A stretch of 64,000 bases of DNA from Acidocella sp. (GCA_026224875.1 JAMFRU010000037.1:1-64000); one strand, 5' to 3'; shown: positions 51,718 through 61,728, counted from the stretch's first letter. Notes: generated by a model from the sequence alone, not told the origin. Made by a program: numbers and translations.

Positions 51718-54700
51718 ATGACGCAAGAAACCGCAAGTGAATTTCTCGCATCCTGGGAAAAGAATAAGGAAATCCTGCGTGATACCTATAGCCAGGAGCA
51801 GGAGCATGATGCCTGCGGTGTTGGCTTGGTGGCTGCGCTGGATGGCAAAAAACGCCGCGACGTCGTGCAGGCGGGTATCGATGCGTTGAAGGCTTTGTGG
51901 CACCGCGGTGCTGTGGATGCGGACGGCAAGACCGGCGATGGTGCCGGCATCCATATCGAAATCCCACAGGATTTTTTCGCCGCCGAGGTGAAGCGCGGCG
52001 GTGACCGCCTGCGCGAAGGCCCGATTGCCGTCGGCATGGTGTTCCTGCCCAAGACCGATCTGGGCGCGCAGGAGCGCTGCCGCCAGATTGTCGAAACTGA
52101 GATTCTGAGCTTTGGCTACCGCATCTATGGCTGGCGTCAGGTGCCCATCGACGTGTCCTGTATCGGCGAAAAAGCCAACGCCACCCGCCCAGAGATCGAA
52201 CAGATCATGCTGTGGAATTCGCGCGGCCTCTCGGAAGATGATTTTGAACGCGAATTATACATCATCCGCCGCAAGATCGAGAAAGCGGCCATCGAGGCGC
52301 AGATCTCGGAGCTGTATCTCTGCTCCTTCTCGTGTCGCTCCATCATCTACAAGGGCATGTTCCTCGCGGCCTCGCTCACGGATTTCTATCCCGATCTGCT
52401 GGACGAGCGTTTCGTCTCGCGCTTTGCCATCTATCACCAGCGCTATTCCACCAACACCTTCCCCACCTGGAAGCTGGCCCAGCCGTTCCGGATGCTCGCG
52501 CATAACGGCGAGATCAACACCGTTGCCGGCAACATCAACTGGATGCAGAGCCATGAGACGCGCCTGGGCGCCGAAGGGCTCGACGAATTCCTCGATTACG
52601 TAAAACCCGTGGTACAGTCAGGCGGTTCCGATACCGCCGCACTCGATAACGTGTTCGAGCTGCTGGTGCGCGCCGGGCGCGATGCGCCGATGGCCAAGGC
52701 ACTGATGATCCCACCCTCCATCACCAACGACACCTCGATGCCCAAAGCGCATCGCGACATGTTCCATTATTGCAACGCCGTGATGGAGCCCTGGGATGGG
52801 CCGGCCGCGGTGGCCGCGACCGATGGCCGCTACGTGATCGCCGGGCTTGACCGTAACGGTCTGCGGCCTTTGCGTTATGCCATCACCAGGCAGAAAATGC
52901 TGATTGTCGGCTCGGAAACGGGCATGGTGAAGTTCGATGAGGAAGATGTCGTCGAGAAAGGTGCGGTCGGCCCCGGCCAGACCATCGCCGTGGATCTCGA
53001 TGAGCTGAAATTCTACAACGACACCGAATTGAAAGACATGCTGGCCGCGCGCCAGGATTATGGCGCCTGGGTCAAGCGCATCACGGTGATCGACCATATC
53101 ATCAAAACCGACGCGCCGGAGCCGGTGCGGCTCGATGCCGATGGCCTGCGCCGCCGCCAGCTCGCGGTGGGCTTCACCATCGAGGATATGGAGATGCTGC
53201 TCCACCCGATGGTGGCCGATGCGCAGGAGGCCACGGGTTCGATGGGCGATGACGCCCCGCTCGCCGTGCTGTCGGGCAAATACCGGGGCCTGCACCATTA
53301 TTTCCGCCAGAGTTTTTCCCAGGTCACCAACCCGGCGATCGATTCACTGCGCGAAACCCGCGTGATGAGCCTCAAAACCCGGCTCGGCAATCTCGGCAAC
53401 GTGCTTGATGAGGACGAGGACCAGTGCGATCTGTTGCAGCTGGACTCGCCGGTTTTGTCCACAGCCGAATTCGAGGCGATGCGCAAAACCATGGGTGATG
53501 CCGCCTGCGTGGTTGACTGCACGTTCAAGGTTGCGAACGGGGAGGGCGGTTTGCGCCGCTCCATCGAACGAATCCGCCGCGAGGCCGAAGAGGGCGTGCG
53601 CGCCGGCTGCACGCATGTTATTCTCACCGATGAAGCGATGAGCCCCGAGCGCGCGCCTATCCCGATGATCCTCGCCACGGGTGCGGTACACACGCATCTC
53701 GTCCGCCAGTCTCTGCGTACGTTTACCTCGCTCAACGTGCGTGCGGCTGAGTGCCTGGATGTGCATTATTACGCCGTGCTGGTCGGCTCGGGTGCCACCA
53801 CCGTCAACGCCTATCTGGCACAGGAAAGCATCGCGGACCGCCATGCGCGTGGGCTTTTTGCCAAGCTGTCCTTGAAGGAATGCGTTTACCGCTACAAAAA
53901 AGCGGTGGACAAAGGCCTGCTCAAAGTGATGTCGAAGCTCGGTATCTCGGTCATCTCCTCCTATCGCGGGGGTTACAACTTCGAAGCCATCGGCCTGTCA
54001 CGCGCGCTTGTGGGAGAATTCTTCCCCGGCATGCCCTCGCGCATTTCCGGCATCGGCCTGCCCGGCATCGCGCATATGGTGCTGGAGCTGCATAAATCCG
54101 CCTGGAGCGGTAATGTCGTGCCGCTGGAAATCGGCGGCCAGTACCGGCTGCGGCGCAATGGCGGCGAGACGCATGCGTTCGACAATAACGCCATCCATCT
54201 GCTGCAAACCGCGGTGGGGACCAACAGCTACAAGGCGTATAAAAAATACTCCGACATGGTGCGCAAGCAAAAGCCGGTAGCGTTGCGCGACCTACTGGAT
54301 TTCCGCGCCGATGCCTTCACCTCCATCTCGGTCGATGAGGTCGAGAGCATCACCGAAATCCGGAAACGCCTGCTTGCACCTGGCATTTCTCTGGGTGCCC
54401 TGAGCCCGGAAGCACATGAGACGCTCTCCATTGCAATGAACCGCATCGGCGCGCGTTCGGACTCTGGCGAAGGTGGCGAAGATCCCGCCCGTGCGGAACC
54501 GCGTGCCAATGGCGATAACGCGTCCTCCGCCATCAAGCAGATCGCCTCGGGGCGTTTCGGTGTCACCGCTGAATACCTCAACGATTGCCGTGAAATCGAG
54601 ATCAAGGTCGCGCAGGGTGCCAAGCCGGGTGAGGGCGGGCAGCTGCCCGGCTTTAAGGTCACAGAGCTGATCGCCAAACTGCGCCATGCCACGCCGGGGG

Positions 54701-56253
54701 TGATGCTGATCTCGCCGCCGCCGCATCACGATATCTATTCCATCGAGGATCTGGCGCAGCTCATTTACGACCTGAAACAGATTAACCCGCGCGCCACTGT
54801 GTGCGTAAAGTTGGTCTCGCGTTCGGGCATCGGCACTATCGCCGCAGGTGTGGCCAAGGCAAAAGCAGACTCCATCCTCATCTCCGGCCATGTCGGCGGC
54901 ACCGGCGCCTCGCCGCAATCCAGCGTTAAATACGCCGGCATGCCGTGGGAGATGGGACTTTCCGAAGCGCATCAGGTGCTGATGCTCAACCGCCTGCGCC
55001 ACCAGGTGGTGCTGCGTACCGATGGCGGGTTGAAAACCGGCCGCGACGTGGTGATCGCCGCCATGCTCGGTGCGGAAGAGTTCGGCATTGGCACGGCCTC
55101 GCTCGTGGCCATGGGTTGCATCATGGTGCGCCAATGCCATTCCAACACCTGCCCGGTGGGCGTGTGTACGCAGGACGAAGCCTTGCGCGAAAAATTCGAA
55201 GGCACGCCGGAGAAGGTCATCAACCTATTCTCCTTCATTGCCGAAGAAGTGCGCGAATTGTTGGCTTGGCTCGGCTTTAAGAGCTTGCAGGATATTGTCG
55301 GCCGCACCGATTTGCTGCACCAGGTCAGCCGTGGTGCCGAGTATCTTGACGATCTCGACTTGAACCCCATCCTCGCCCAAGCCGACCCCGGCCCGCATGC
55401 GCGCTATTGCACGCGCGCCGGCCGCAACGAGGTCCCCGAGACTCTCGATGCGCAGATGATCGAGGATGCAGCACCATTTTTCACCAGCGGCGAGAAAATG
55501 CAGCTGCAGTACAACATCCGCAACACGCATCGCGCCATCGGCACGAAGTTCAGCTCGCAGATCGTGGCAAAATACCGCAAGGTGAAGCTGCAGCCGGACC
55601 ACGTTACCGTGCGCCTGCGCGGCTCGGCCGGCCAATCCCTCGGCGCCTTTGCGGTAACCGGCTTAAAACTGGAAGTGCTTGGGGATGCCAATGACTACGT
55701 GGGCAAGGGCCTCTCGGGCGGCACCATCGTTATCCGTCCAAGCCAGTCGTCAAAGCTCAAATCCAACCTCAACACCATCATCGGTAACACCGTGCTGTAT
55801 GGTGCCACCTCCGGCGCATTATTTGCCGCCGGCAAGGCAGGCGAGCGTTTCGCCGTGCGCAACTCCGGTGCCACGGCAGTGGTCGAAGGCATTGGCTGCA
55901 ACGGTTGCGAATATATGACTGGGGGCACGGTGCTGGTGCTGGGTGAGGTCGGCGATAATTTCGGCGCAGGCTTCACCGGCGGCATGGCCTTTGTGTACGA
56001 CCGCGAGAAGAAGTTCGAGATGCGCGTCAACCCGGATTCCGTGCATTGGCAGCGTATCGCCAACCCCTATTGGGGCGGGGTGCTCAAAACCCTGGTGGAG
56101 CGCCACACGGCCGAAACGGAAAGCCGCCACGCCGCAACGATGCTCAACGACTGGGACCGCGAATTCCCACATTTCTGGCAGATCGTACCCAAAGACTATA
56201 TCAAGTACTTGCCGGTGCCGCTGGATGAGCAGGCAGAAGCGGCTACGGCTTAA
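51718..56253 (+). CDS. gltB: Glutamate synthase large subunit
   Basis: 1511 residues from the ATG at 51718. A GTG nine bases earlier is possible, but GGAG spacing favours the ATG. Cys33 in HDACGVGLVAALDG would be residue 1 after removal of a 32-residue propeptide, giving the amidotransferase nucleophile. The FMN domain (GHVGGTGASPQSSVKYAGMP) and the 3Fe-4S motif CIMVRQCHSNTCPVGVCT are present, then the GXGXG beta-helix at the end. It makes two glutamates from glutamine and 2-oxoglutarate. Confidence 0.97.
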   Translation: MTQETASEFLASWEKNKEILRDTYSQEQEHDACGVGLVAALDGKKRRDVVQAGIDALKALWHRGAVDADGKTGDGAGIHIEIPQDFFAAEVKRGGDRLREGPIAVGMVFLPKTDLGAQERCRQIVETEILSFGYRIYGWRQVPIDVSCIGEKANATRPEIEQIMLWNSRGLSEDDFERELYIIRRKIEKAAIEAQISELYLCSFSCRSIIYKGMFLAASLTDFYPDLLDERFVSRFAIYHQRYSTNTFPTWKLAQPFRMLAHNGEINTVAGNINWMQSHETRLGAEGLDEFLDYVKPVVQSGGSDTAALDNVFELLVRAGRDAPMAKALMIPPSITNDTSMPKAHRDMFHYCNAVMEPWDGPAAVAATDGRYVIAGLDRNGLRPLRYAITRQKMLIVGSETGMVKFDEEDVVEKGAVGPGQTIAVDLDELKFYNDTELKDMLAARQDYGAWVKRITVIDHIIKTDAPEPVRLDADGLRRRQLAVGFTIEDMEMLLHPMVADAQEATGSMGDDAPLAVLSGKYRGLHHYFRQSFSQVTNPAIDSLRETRVMSLKTRLGNLGNVLDEDEDQCDLLQLDSPVLSTAEFEAMRKTMGDAACVVDCTFKVANGEGGLRRSIERIRREAEEGVRAGCTHVILTDEAMSPERAPIPMILATGAVHTHLVRQSLRTFTSLNVRAAECLDVHYYAVLVGSGATTVNAYLAQESIADRHARGLFAKLSLKECVYRYKKAVDKGLLKVMSKLGISVISSYRGGYNFEAIGLSRALVGEFFPGMPSRISGIGLPGIAHMVLELHKSAWSGNVVPLEIGGQYRLRRNGGETHAFDNNAIHLLQTAVGTNSYKAYKKYSDMVRKQKPVALRDLLDFRADAFTSISVDEVESITEIRKRLLAPGISLGALSPEAHETLSIAMNRIGARSDSGEGGEDPARAEPRANGDNASSAIKQIASGRFGVTAEYLNDCREIEIKVAQGAKPGEGGQLPGFKVTELIAKLRHATPGVMLISPPPHHDIYSIEDLAQLIYDLKQINPRATVCVKLVSRSGIGTIAAGVAKAKADSILISGHVGGTGASPQSSVKYAGMPWEMGLSEAHQVLMLNRLRHQVVLRTDGGLKTGRDVVIAAMLGAEEFGIGTASLVAMGCIMVRQCHSNTCPVGVCTQDEALREKFEGTPEKVINLFSFIAEEVRELLAWLGFKSLQDIVGRTDLLHQVSRGAEYLDDLDLNPILAQADPGPHARYCTRAGRNEVPETLDAQMIEDAAPFFTSGEKMQLQYNIRNTHRAIGTKFSSQIVAKYRKVKLQPDHVTVRLRGSAGQSLGAFAVTGLKLEVLGDANDYVGKGLSGGTIVIRPSQSSKLKSNLNTIIGNTVLYGATSGALFAAGKAGERFAVRNSGATAVVEGIGCNGCEYMTGGTVLVLGEVGDNFGAGFTGGMAFVYDREKKFEMRVNPDSVHWQRIANPYWGGVLKTLVERHTAETESRHAATMLNDWDREFPHFWQIVPKDYIKYLPVPLDEQAEAATA

Positions 56254-56258
56254 AAACT

Positions 56259-56286
56259 GCGGCAGGGTGTTCCCGCACCCTGCCGC
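56259..56286 (-). terminator. Hairpin between convergent gltB and SnoaL-like gene
   Basis: GCGGCAGGGTG (56259-56269) and CACCCTGCCGC (56276-56286) form a perfect 11-bp stem with a six-base loop. Read on the minus strand it is followed by AGTTTTT, so it ends the SnoaL-like transcript. It may also halt gltB transcripts. Confidence 0.8.
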
Positions 56287-56292
56287 ACCGGC

Positions 56293-56628
56293 TCAACCGG
56301 TTTTGCGATAAACACTCAGCCGCTGGATCAACCCGGCATCATTGAGCTGGAAAAAATTGGCGGCCTTCATCACTCTCCCACCCGCCAAATGCACATCAAT
56401 CTCCACCGCAATGGAACGCTCCCCGGCCACAACGGCGGTGGGTTGGGGCATCGGCCCGCCGGTGGCAAACACATGTGACTCCATCTCGCGAATGGCGGGC
56501 GCGCCCGTAACCTCCTTGCCATCGGGTAGAATAACCACAGCATCCGCAGCGAATAGCGCCATAAAGCGCTCGATGTCGCGCGCCCTCACGGCGGGAAAAT
56601 AATGGTCTGGAATCTCACTTGGCCGCAT
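56293..56628 (-). CDS. SnoaL/NTF2-fold protein
   Basis: 111 residues from the ATG at 56628, with GGGAGAA upstream. RARDIERFMALFAADAVVIL and PDGKEVTGAPAIREME are typical of small NTF2-like enzymes and ligand-binding proteins. The function is open. The gene diverges from the GST at 56714 across 85 bases. Confidence 0.8.
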   Translation of the reverse strand: MRPSEIPDHYFPAVRARDIERFMALFAADAVVILPDGKEVTGAPAIREMESHVFATGGPMPQPTAVVAGERSIAVEIDVHLAGGRVMKAANFFQLNDAGLIQRLSVYRKTG

Positions 56629-56713
56629 CTTGATTCTCCCGGTTTCCGGCAAAAACTGCCGTTTGCGACAGACTGTCTTTTAACCCAACACTACCGGTGG
56701 CATAGTTTATTCC

Positions 56714-57385
56714 ATGCGAGTCCTGTACCATCTCCCCTTGTCCCCCTATGCGCGCAAGGTGCGGCTGGTTTTGGCGGAAAAGCGCCTGCCGTTTGACCTC
56801 AAAACGGAGAAGGTGTGGGAGCGCCAGCCGGCCTATCTGGAGCTCAACCCGGCCTGCACGGTCCCCACGCTGGTGGAAGACAGCGGCCTGGTCATCCCCG
56901 ATTCGCGGGTCATCTGCGAATATCTGGAAGAAGCCTACCCGGACGTCTGCCTGATCCCGCGCAGCTCCATGGCTGAACGCGTCGAGGCCCGGCGGCTGGA
57001 AGCCTGGTTCGACGAGAAATTCTGGAGCGAGGTGGCCCGCAACCTGCTGTGGGAAAAAACCCTCAAACAATCGCTCAAACTCGGGCCGCCGGATGCCAAT
57101 GCCCTGCGTGCCGGCTATGCCAACCTCAAGCAGCATTTAACGTATATCGGCTGGCTCGCTGAACACCGCAGCTGGCTCGCCGGCCCCAACCTAACCGTGG
57201 CCGACTTCGCCGCCGCGGCCATGCTCTCAAGCCTGGACTTTCTGGGGGATGTGGATTGGAGCGTGTCAGCCCCGGCCAAGGATTGGTACGCGCGAATAAA
57301 ATGCCGGCCTAGTTTCCGGGCGATTCTGGCGGACCGGGTGAACGGCATGGCGCCGCCGCCGCATTATCCTGACTTGGATTTTTAA
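56714..57385 (+). CDS. Glutathione S-transferase
   Basis: 223 residues. Thioredoxin-like N-domain with LYHLPLSPYARKVRLVLAEK (Ser9/Tyr-type active site), NPACTVPTLVED and DSRVICEYLEE. Helical C-domain with LAGPNLTVADFAAAAML. The ending DRVNGMAPPPHYPDLDF is shared with a cytosolic GST group widespread in alphaproteobacteria, often near queG. It is intact, unlike the GST at 40187. Confidence 0.92.
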   Translation: MRVLYHLPLSPYARKVRLVLAEKRLPFDLKTEKVWERQPAYLELNPACTVPTLVEDSGLVIPDSRVICEYLEEAYPDVCLIPRSSMAERVEARRLEAWFDEKFWSEVARNLLWEKTLKQSLKLGPPDANALRAGYANLKQHLTYIGWLAEHRSWLAGPNLTVADFAAAAMLSSLDFLGDVDWSVSAPAKDWYARIKCRPSFRAILADRVNGMAPPPHYPDLDF

Positions 57386-57475
57386 GAAGAAAAAATCTGC
57401 TGCTTTTTGAAAAAGACTGCTTCGCGCGCTCGAACCAATGGCGCGCGCTGCGCAGACCAAAAACTTTTTGTGGCT
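57386..57475. repeat. Hairpin repeat after GST (family member 4)
   Basis: Contains CTGCTGCTTTTTGAAAAAG, a GCGCGC stem (GCGCGCTCGA and TGGCGCGCGC) and CCAAAAACTTTTTG. These are the same building blocks as at 36439. It starts at the base after the GST stop. Confidence 0.6.
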
Positions 57476-57570
57476 TAGGCCATAGGCCCTGACTCCATGG
57501 GACGCCTCGTCTCGCCATCCCGAACCATTGTTTACCGGTTCGATTAAAATGGCCGAAAAGCCGGCCAAGA

Positions 57571-57602
57571 AAAGCCCCGCCCCCGGTAAGAAGGGCGGGG
57601 CT
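57571..57602 (-). terminator. Terminator of the WxxGxW-repeat gene
   Basis: AGCCCCGCCC (57573-57582) pairs with GGGCGGGGCT (57593-57602). In the minus-strand transcript the hairpin is followed by TTTTCTT. It begins nine bases after the stop codon of the gene at 57612. Confidence 0.85.
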
Positions 57603-57611
57603 CATCAAGCC

Positions 57612-58838
57612 TTACGATTTATGATCCTGGCCAGGCGGGTGCTCCCCACCCTGCGGATGCTGTTCCTGCGGGTGCTGCGCCTGCGGATGCTGGGCTGACT
57701 GCATCGGGTGCTGTGCCTCTTGCGGATGCACCTGCTGCGGATGATAGGCCGGCGGTGCCGGCTTATGCTGCACGGACGGCGCCGCCGGGGAATGATAGGC
57801 CGGTGCCGGCTCATGCTGCACGTTCTCTGCCGGATGGCTCATGCCGCTCGGCTCCACCGCATGCGGCACCTGCTCGGCCGGATGCTGTTGCGGCGCCATG
57901 GCATTCTGCTGGTGCTGTATCCCCGGGGCATTTTGCGGATGTTGCGCTTCCATCGCGTTCGAATGCTGGGCCTCCATCGCATTCTGCGGGTGCTGCCCCC
58001 CCGGAGCATTTTCCCCATGCTGCGGTGTCATCGCATTACCCGCATGCTGCGGCTCTATCTGGTTTGCCGCATGCTGCGGCTGGGGCGTCCATGTCGGCTG
58101 GTTATGCGCCGGCATCACGTTATGTGAGAAATCCGCCGGCCGCACGGTTGCTGCAATCGGCGGGCGGCCATGGTTCTGGTCGGCAAACATCTGCTTGTTG
58201 CCCGCCGCCATATGCTCCTGGCTCATCTGGTTCGATGTGGGCCCAAAATGATGCTCGTTCTGATACGCCATTTGCTGCTGGTCCGGCCGCGCATCGATGC
58301 CGCCATGCCCGCCGTTATAGCTGATGCGGTTGATGGTGATGTTCGTCACATTGCGCTCGTACACGTTGGTTACATGCGTGCCGCCAAAATTATTGGCGTT
58401 GCGGTTGTAGTAGAAATGGTTCTGCTGCCAGTAACCGCCCTCATACCCGTTGCCGCCATAGCCATAGCCGTAATTCACACCGCCGTAGAATCCCACATGC
58501 GGGCCCCAATAGCCGGCATGCCACAGATAGGCGCCGCTATCGCCGTAGCCCCAATAGCCCGGCGTCCACAGCAGGTTCGGCTGCGGCGGCAGCACCCAGG
58601 TGCCCGGCACCCAGTAATAGCCGGCGTCGCTATAGTAGGCCCAGTAGCCAGGTGCCCAGATGTAGCCGGGCTCCGGCAACGGCGGCTGGTCGTACACGGG
58701 GAGCACCGGAGGGGCAAAGGCGACTGAAATACCCACGGCGGAAATCCCGATGGCGATCTGGGCCTGGGCCCGGGAAACCGGCACGGTCGCAACGGCCAGG
58801 CCCAGCATCAGCGGGGCGGCATAGAGCATACGGCGCAT
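57612..58838 (-). CDS. WxxGxW-repeat secreted protein with His/Gln/Pro-rich tail
   Basis: 408 residues from the ATG at 58838, with GGAGAAAATA upstream. Signal peptide to about residue 23. Residues 50-120 hold repeated aromatic units (WAPGYWAYY, WVPGTWVLP, WTPGYWGYG, WHAGYWGPH) of the YXWQ/WxxGxW family, then a Gly/Tyr/Asn-rich stretch. From about 235 to the end the sequence is low-complexity with dozens of QHPQ, QHGQ and HPAE units. The His density suggests metal binding. The family is linked to envelope or stress functions but has no fixed activity. Confidence 0.85.
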   Translation of the reverse strand: MRRMLYAAPLMLGLAVATVPVSRAQAQIAIGISAVGISVAFAPPVLPVYDQPPLPEPGYIWAPGYWAYYSDAGYYWVPGTWVLPPQPNLLWTPGYWGYGDSGAYLWHAGYWGPHVGFYGGVNYGYGYGGNGYEGGYWQQNHFYYNRNANNFGGTHVTNVYERNVTNITINRISYNGGHGGIDARPDQQQMAYQNEHHFGPTSNQMSQEHMAAGNKQMFADQNHGRPPIAATVRPADFSHNVMPAHNQPTWTPQPQHAANQIEPQHAGNAMTPQHGENAPGGQHPQNAMEAQHSNAMEAQHPQNAPGIQHQQNAMAPQQHPAEQVPHAVEPSGMSHPAENVQHEPAPAYHSPAAPSVQHKPAPPAYHPQQVHPQEAQHPMQSAQHPQAQHPQEQHPQGGEHPPGQDHKS

Positions 58839-59090
58839 TATTTTCTCCAAAACTGGCGTGCCAAAACTGGCGTTCGTGGGCGCGCGTTGTTGTAGCTGTA
58901 AATGTTAGGCGGGCAGGTGGGTTCAACCGGCATCGGACTTAATTCGGCGTAACAACCACCTTCCCACTCCCGCCACAACACCAGCCGCCCATGGCCGTAT
59001 CACGCCCGCTTTCGTACTATTTTGCGGCAGATTGTAACCGGCCGTGACAGTTCACCTTGACGGCACACGCCGGGCACGGGCTGATGGGGC

Positions 59091-59975
59091 ATGAACCTGC
59101 TTATTTTCGGTCTTGGATACTCCGGCCGCGCCATTGCCACCGCGGCTTTGGCCGCCGGCTATACCGTAACCGGCACCACCCGTGGCGGTGCCGCGGCCGA
59201 GCCGGGCATCGCATTTGTGCCCTTCAACCGGGCGCATCAGGCCATCGAGGCCGCCACCCATATCATCGCCACCGCCGCACCCGATGAGCATGGCGACCCG
59301 GTGCTGGCCCGCTACCGCAACGCGCTGGAAGCAGCCCCAAACCTGCGCTGGATCGGCTATCTCTCCACCACCGGCGTGTACGGCAACTCAAACGGCGAGT
59401 GGGTGGACGAAAGCACCCACCCCAACCCCAGCTCGGAACGCACGCGCCGGCGTGTGGCGGCTGACTGGGCCTGGCAGCGCCTTACCCGCTCCGAGGACGA
59501 GGCCGCTTTATCCGACCCGGCCGAGGCCGACCGTGACCTCAACATTTCCATCTTCCGCCTCGCCGGCATTTACGGCCCCGGCCGCTCGATGTTCGACGAT
59601 CTGCGCCAGGGTGAGGGGCGGCACGTACACAAACCCGGGCATCTGTTCGGCCGCATCCACCGCGACGACATCGCCGCCGGGCTGCTCACCGCCATGGCGC
59701 AGGAGAGCAACGGCATTTTCAATTTCTCCGATGACGAACCCGCCGCCTCGGCAGACGTGCTGTGCGAAGCCGCCCGGCTGCTGGGCGTGGAGCCACCGCC
59801 GCCGGTGCCGTTTGCAGAGGCCGAACCAACAATGTCCCCCATGGCTCGCTCCTTCTGGGCCGACAACCGCAAGGTCTCGGCCGAAATCACCAAGCGCAAA
59901 CTCGGGCTGGCCTGGCGCTACCCCACCTACCGCGAGGGTCTGCGCGCGATATTGGCGGAGGAAGGCGGCGTGTAA
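59091..59975 (+). CDS. NAD(P)-dependent epimerase/SDR (YeeZ-like)
   Basis: 294 residues. NLLIFGLGYSGRAIATAAL is the GxGxxG motif. YLSTTGVYGNSNGEWVDE carries the conserved STTGVYG. IFRLAGIYGPGRS and RIHRDDIA are typical of the YeeZ group. The usual YxxxK catalytic pair is altered, so a non-epimerase role is possible. Substrate unknown. Confidence 0.88.
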   Translation: MNLLIFGLGYSGRAIATAALAAGYTVTGTTRGGAAAEPGIAFVPFNRAHQAIEAATHIIATAAPDEHGDPVLARYRNALEAAPNLRWIGYLSTTGVYGNSNGEWVDESTHPNPSSERTRRRVAADWAWQRLTRSEDEAALSDPAEADRDLNISIFRLAGIYGPGRSMFDDLRQGEGRHVHKPGHLFGRIHRDDIAAGLLTAMAQESNGIFNFSDDEPAASADVLCEAARLLGVEPPPPVPFAEAEPTMSPMARSFWADNRKVSAEITKRKLGLAWRYPTYREGLRAILAEEGGV

Positions 59976-60000
59976 AGTAAGGGGGCGTAAAATCCGCCAC

Positions 60001-60036
60001 CCTTAAAGACCGTTTGAGCCTTAAAGACCGTTTGAG
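60001..60036. repeat. Perfect 18-bp tandem duplication
   Basis: CCTTAAAGACCGTTTGAG occurs twice with no spacer in the 200-base gap between the SDR and the dioxygenase. No function is evident. Slippage is the likely origin. Confidence 0.8.
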
Positions 60037-60175
60037 AAGTCACCTGGCGGCCGTGCCGCATCCTGGCTCAATCGCATCGCCCTGTCCGGTTACCATCATC
60101 CGCCGCCGTTGAGGGGCGGGGGCGGAGACGCTACACTGCCCCAGGGCCAGGAACATCCGGAAACAGGAGGCCGCC

Positions 60176-60982
60176 ATGTTGATAACGCCATTAAACCAAG
60201 GTTTTGGCGCGGAAGTCACCGGTTTCGATCTCGACCACGCAAGCGCGCCCGAGGATATTGCTCGTCTGCAGGCTGCCTATCTGCAGTATAACCTCCTCAT
60301 CTTCCGCGGGCGCACCCCCGTGACACCAGCGCGCCAAGTGGAAATCGCCAGCTGGTTCGGGCCAATCCTGGCCCAGGGTACGCAATGGACCGTGTTGGAC
60401 AATGCCGAGCCTACGGGCCGCGAAAAATTGCCCTTCCATTCCGACATCACGTTTCTGGAATTCCCGCTCCTGGGCATCAGCCTGTGCCCGCAGGAGCTGC
60501 CCGAGGGCGACACTTCCACCACCTATATCAGCAATGCCGTGGCCTGGGCCGCACTGCCGGAAAACCTGCAGGCCGAGCTACAACATCGCAAAGCCCGGCA
60601 TTTTTACGACAGCAGCCGGGAGATGGGTTTCGACTGGCCGGTGTTTGAATACTGGCATCCCGCCTGCATGCCGCACCCGGTCACGGGCAGGCCGCTGCTG
60701 TTCGTTACCGAGCATCATGTAGACCGGATTGAAGCCATGGACGATGCGCGCTGCGAAACCGTGCTGGCGCAGCTGTTTGCCGCACTTTATGCGCCCGCGC
60801 GGCAATATGAGCATGTCTGGCGCAAGGGCGATCTGGTCATCTGGGACAATCTCGCCGTCCAGCACGCGCGCACCAGCGTGGCCGCGCCGTCGGCAGGCCG
60901 GCGCGTGATGCGCCGGGTGCAGTTGGGGGAAATGGGTTTTCTGGCGCAGGCTGAGCGTGTGCGGCAGGCGCAGCTGGCTTAA
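60176..60982 (+). CDS. TauD/TfdA-family Fe(II)/2-oxoglutarate dioxygenase (third copy)
   Basis: 268 residues behind a strong AGGAGG. Metal ligands His88 and Asp90 (LPFHSDITF), distal His230 (LAVQHARTS) and 2-oxoglutarate Arg near 246 (RRVMRRVQL). It is distant from the two at 13529 and 17132. The end overlaps the convergent hydrolase gene by four bases. Substrate unknown. Confidence 0.9.
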   Translation: MLITPLNQGFGAEVTGFDLDHASAPEDIARLQAAYLQYNLLIFRGRTPVTPARQVEIASWFGPILAQGTQWTVLDNAEPTGREKLPFHSDITFLEFPLLGISLCPQELPEGDTSTTYISNAVAWAALPENLQAELQHRKARHFYDSSREMGFDWPVFEYWHPACMPHPVTGRPLLFVTEHHVDRIEAMDDARCETVLAQLFAALYAPARQYEHVWRKGDLVIWDNLAVQHARTSVAAPSAGRRVMRRVQLGEMGFLAQAERVRQAQLA

Positions 60983-61728
60983 GAAAGTGCTGCCACCGCC
61001 ACCTCCAGCAGCGCCAAATCTTCTGGCCGCGAGAGCCTGTGGTCGCCATCCTTCAGAAAAATGGTTTTTACCGCCGTGCTCTCCAGCGCCTCGACAATTT
61101 TCAAACTATGCCGCCAGGGCACCGCATCATCCTGCATGCCGTGCAGTATCGTCACCGGGCAAACGATGGGGATTTTTGCCCCCAGCACCAGATGTTGCGC
61201 GCCTTCTTCCAGAAACTTCCATGTCCACGGCAGCGGCGCGCCGTATTCGCTCGGCTGATACAGCACGCCTTTTTCCCGTAGCTCCGCCAATAGCGCCGGG
61301 GTGAGGGAAGGGCGGACGAGTGCCTCGGTAAAATCCGCCGCCGGGGCGATAAGCACCATACCGGCCACGCGCGCGCCAAAATCCCGGCCGAGCAGGAGCG
61401 CAATCCACCCGCCCATGGAGGAACCCACCAGGAGCAAATCCTGCTCCGGCACCAATGTGCTGATGATGAACGCGGCATCCGCCGTCCAATCGCCGATGGT
61501 GCCCTCCAGAAAATCCCCGCCCGACTCCCCATGCCCCGCATAATCGAACCGCAGCATCGCCTGGCCCCGCGCGCGGCAGGCCTCCTCCAGCGCCAGTGCC
61601 TTGGTCCCGTTCATGTCCGAGGCATAGCCCGGGCAGAACACCACCACCGGCCCGGCACCCGGTAAAAACGAGTACGCCAAATTCACATCGTTACGTGAAG
61701 CATCGGCGTTACGCGAAATATGCGGCAT
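60979..61728 (-). CDS. Alpha/beta hydrolase
   Basis: 249 residues from the ATG at 61728, with GGGAGA upstream. Longer upstream frames overlap the GT4 gene. The nucleophile elbow is GSSMGG, the acid is in MQDDAVPW and the His is in KDGDHRLSR. FCPGYASDMNGTKALALEE and RFDYAGHGESGG match the group related to mammalian ABHD10 thioesterases. Confidence 0.9.
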   Translation of the reverse strand: MPHISRNADASRNDVNLAYSFLPGAGPVVVFCPGYASDMNGTKALALEEACRARGQAMLRFDYAGHGESGGDFLEGTIGDWTADAAFIISTLVPEQDLLLVGSSMGGWIALLLGRDFGARVAGMVLIAPAADFTEALVRPSLTPALLAELREKGVLYQPSEYGAPLPWTWKFLEEGAQHLVLGAKIPIVCPVTILHGMQDDAVPWRHSLKIVEALESTAVKTIFLKDGDHRLSRPEDLALLEVAVAALS

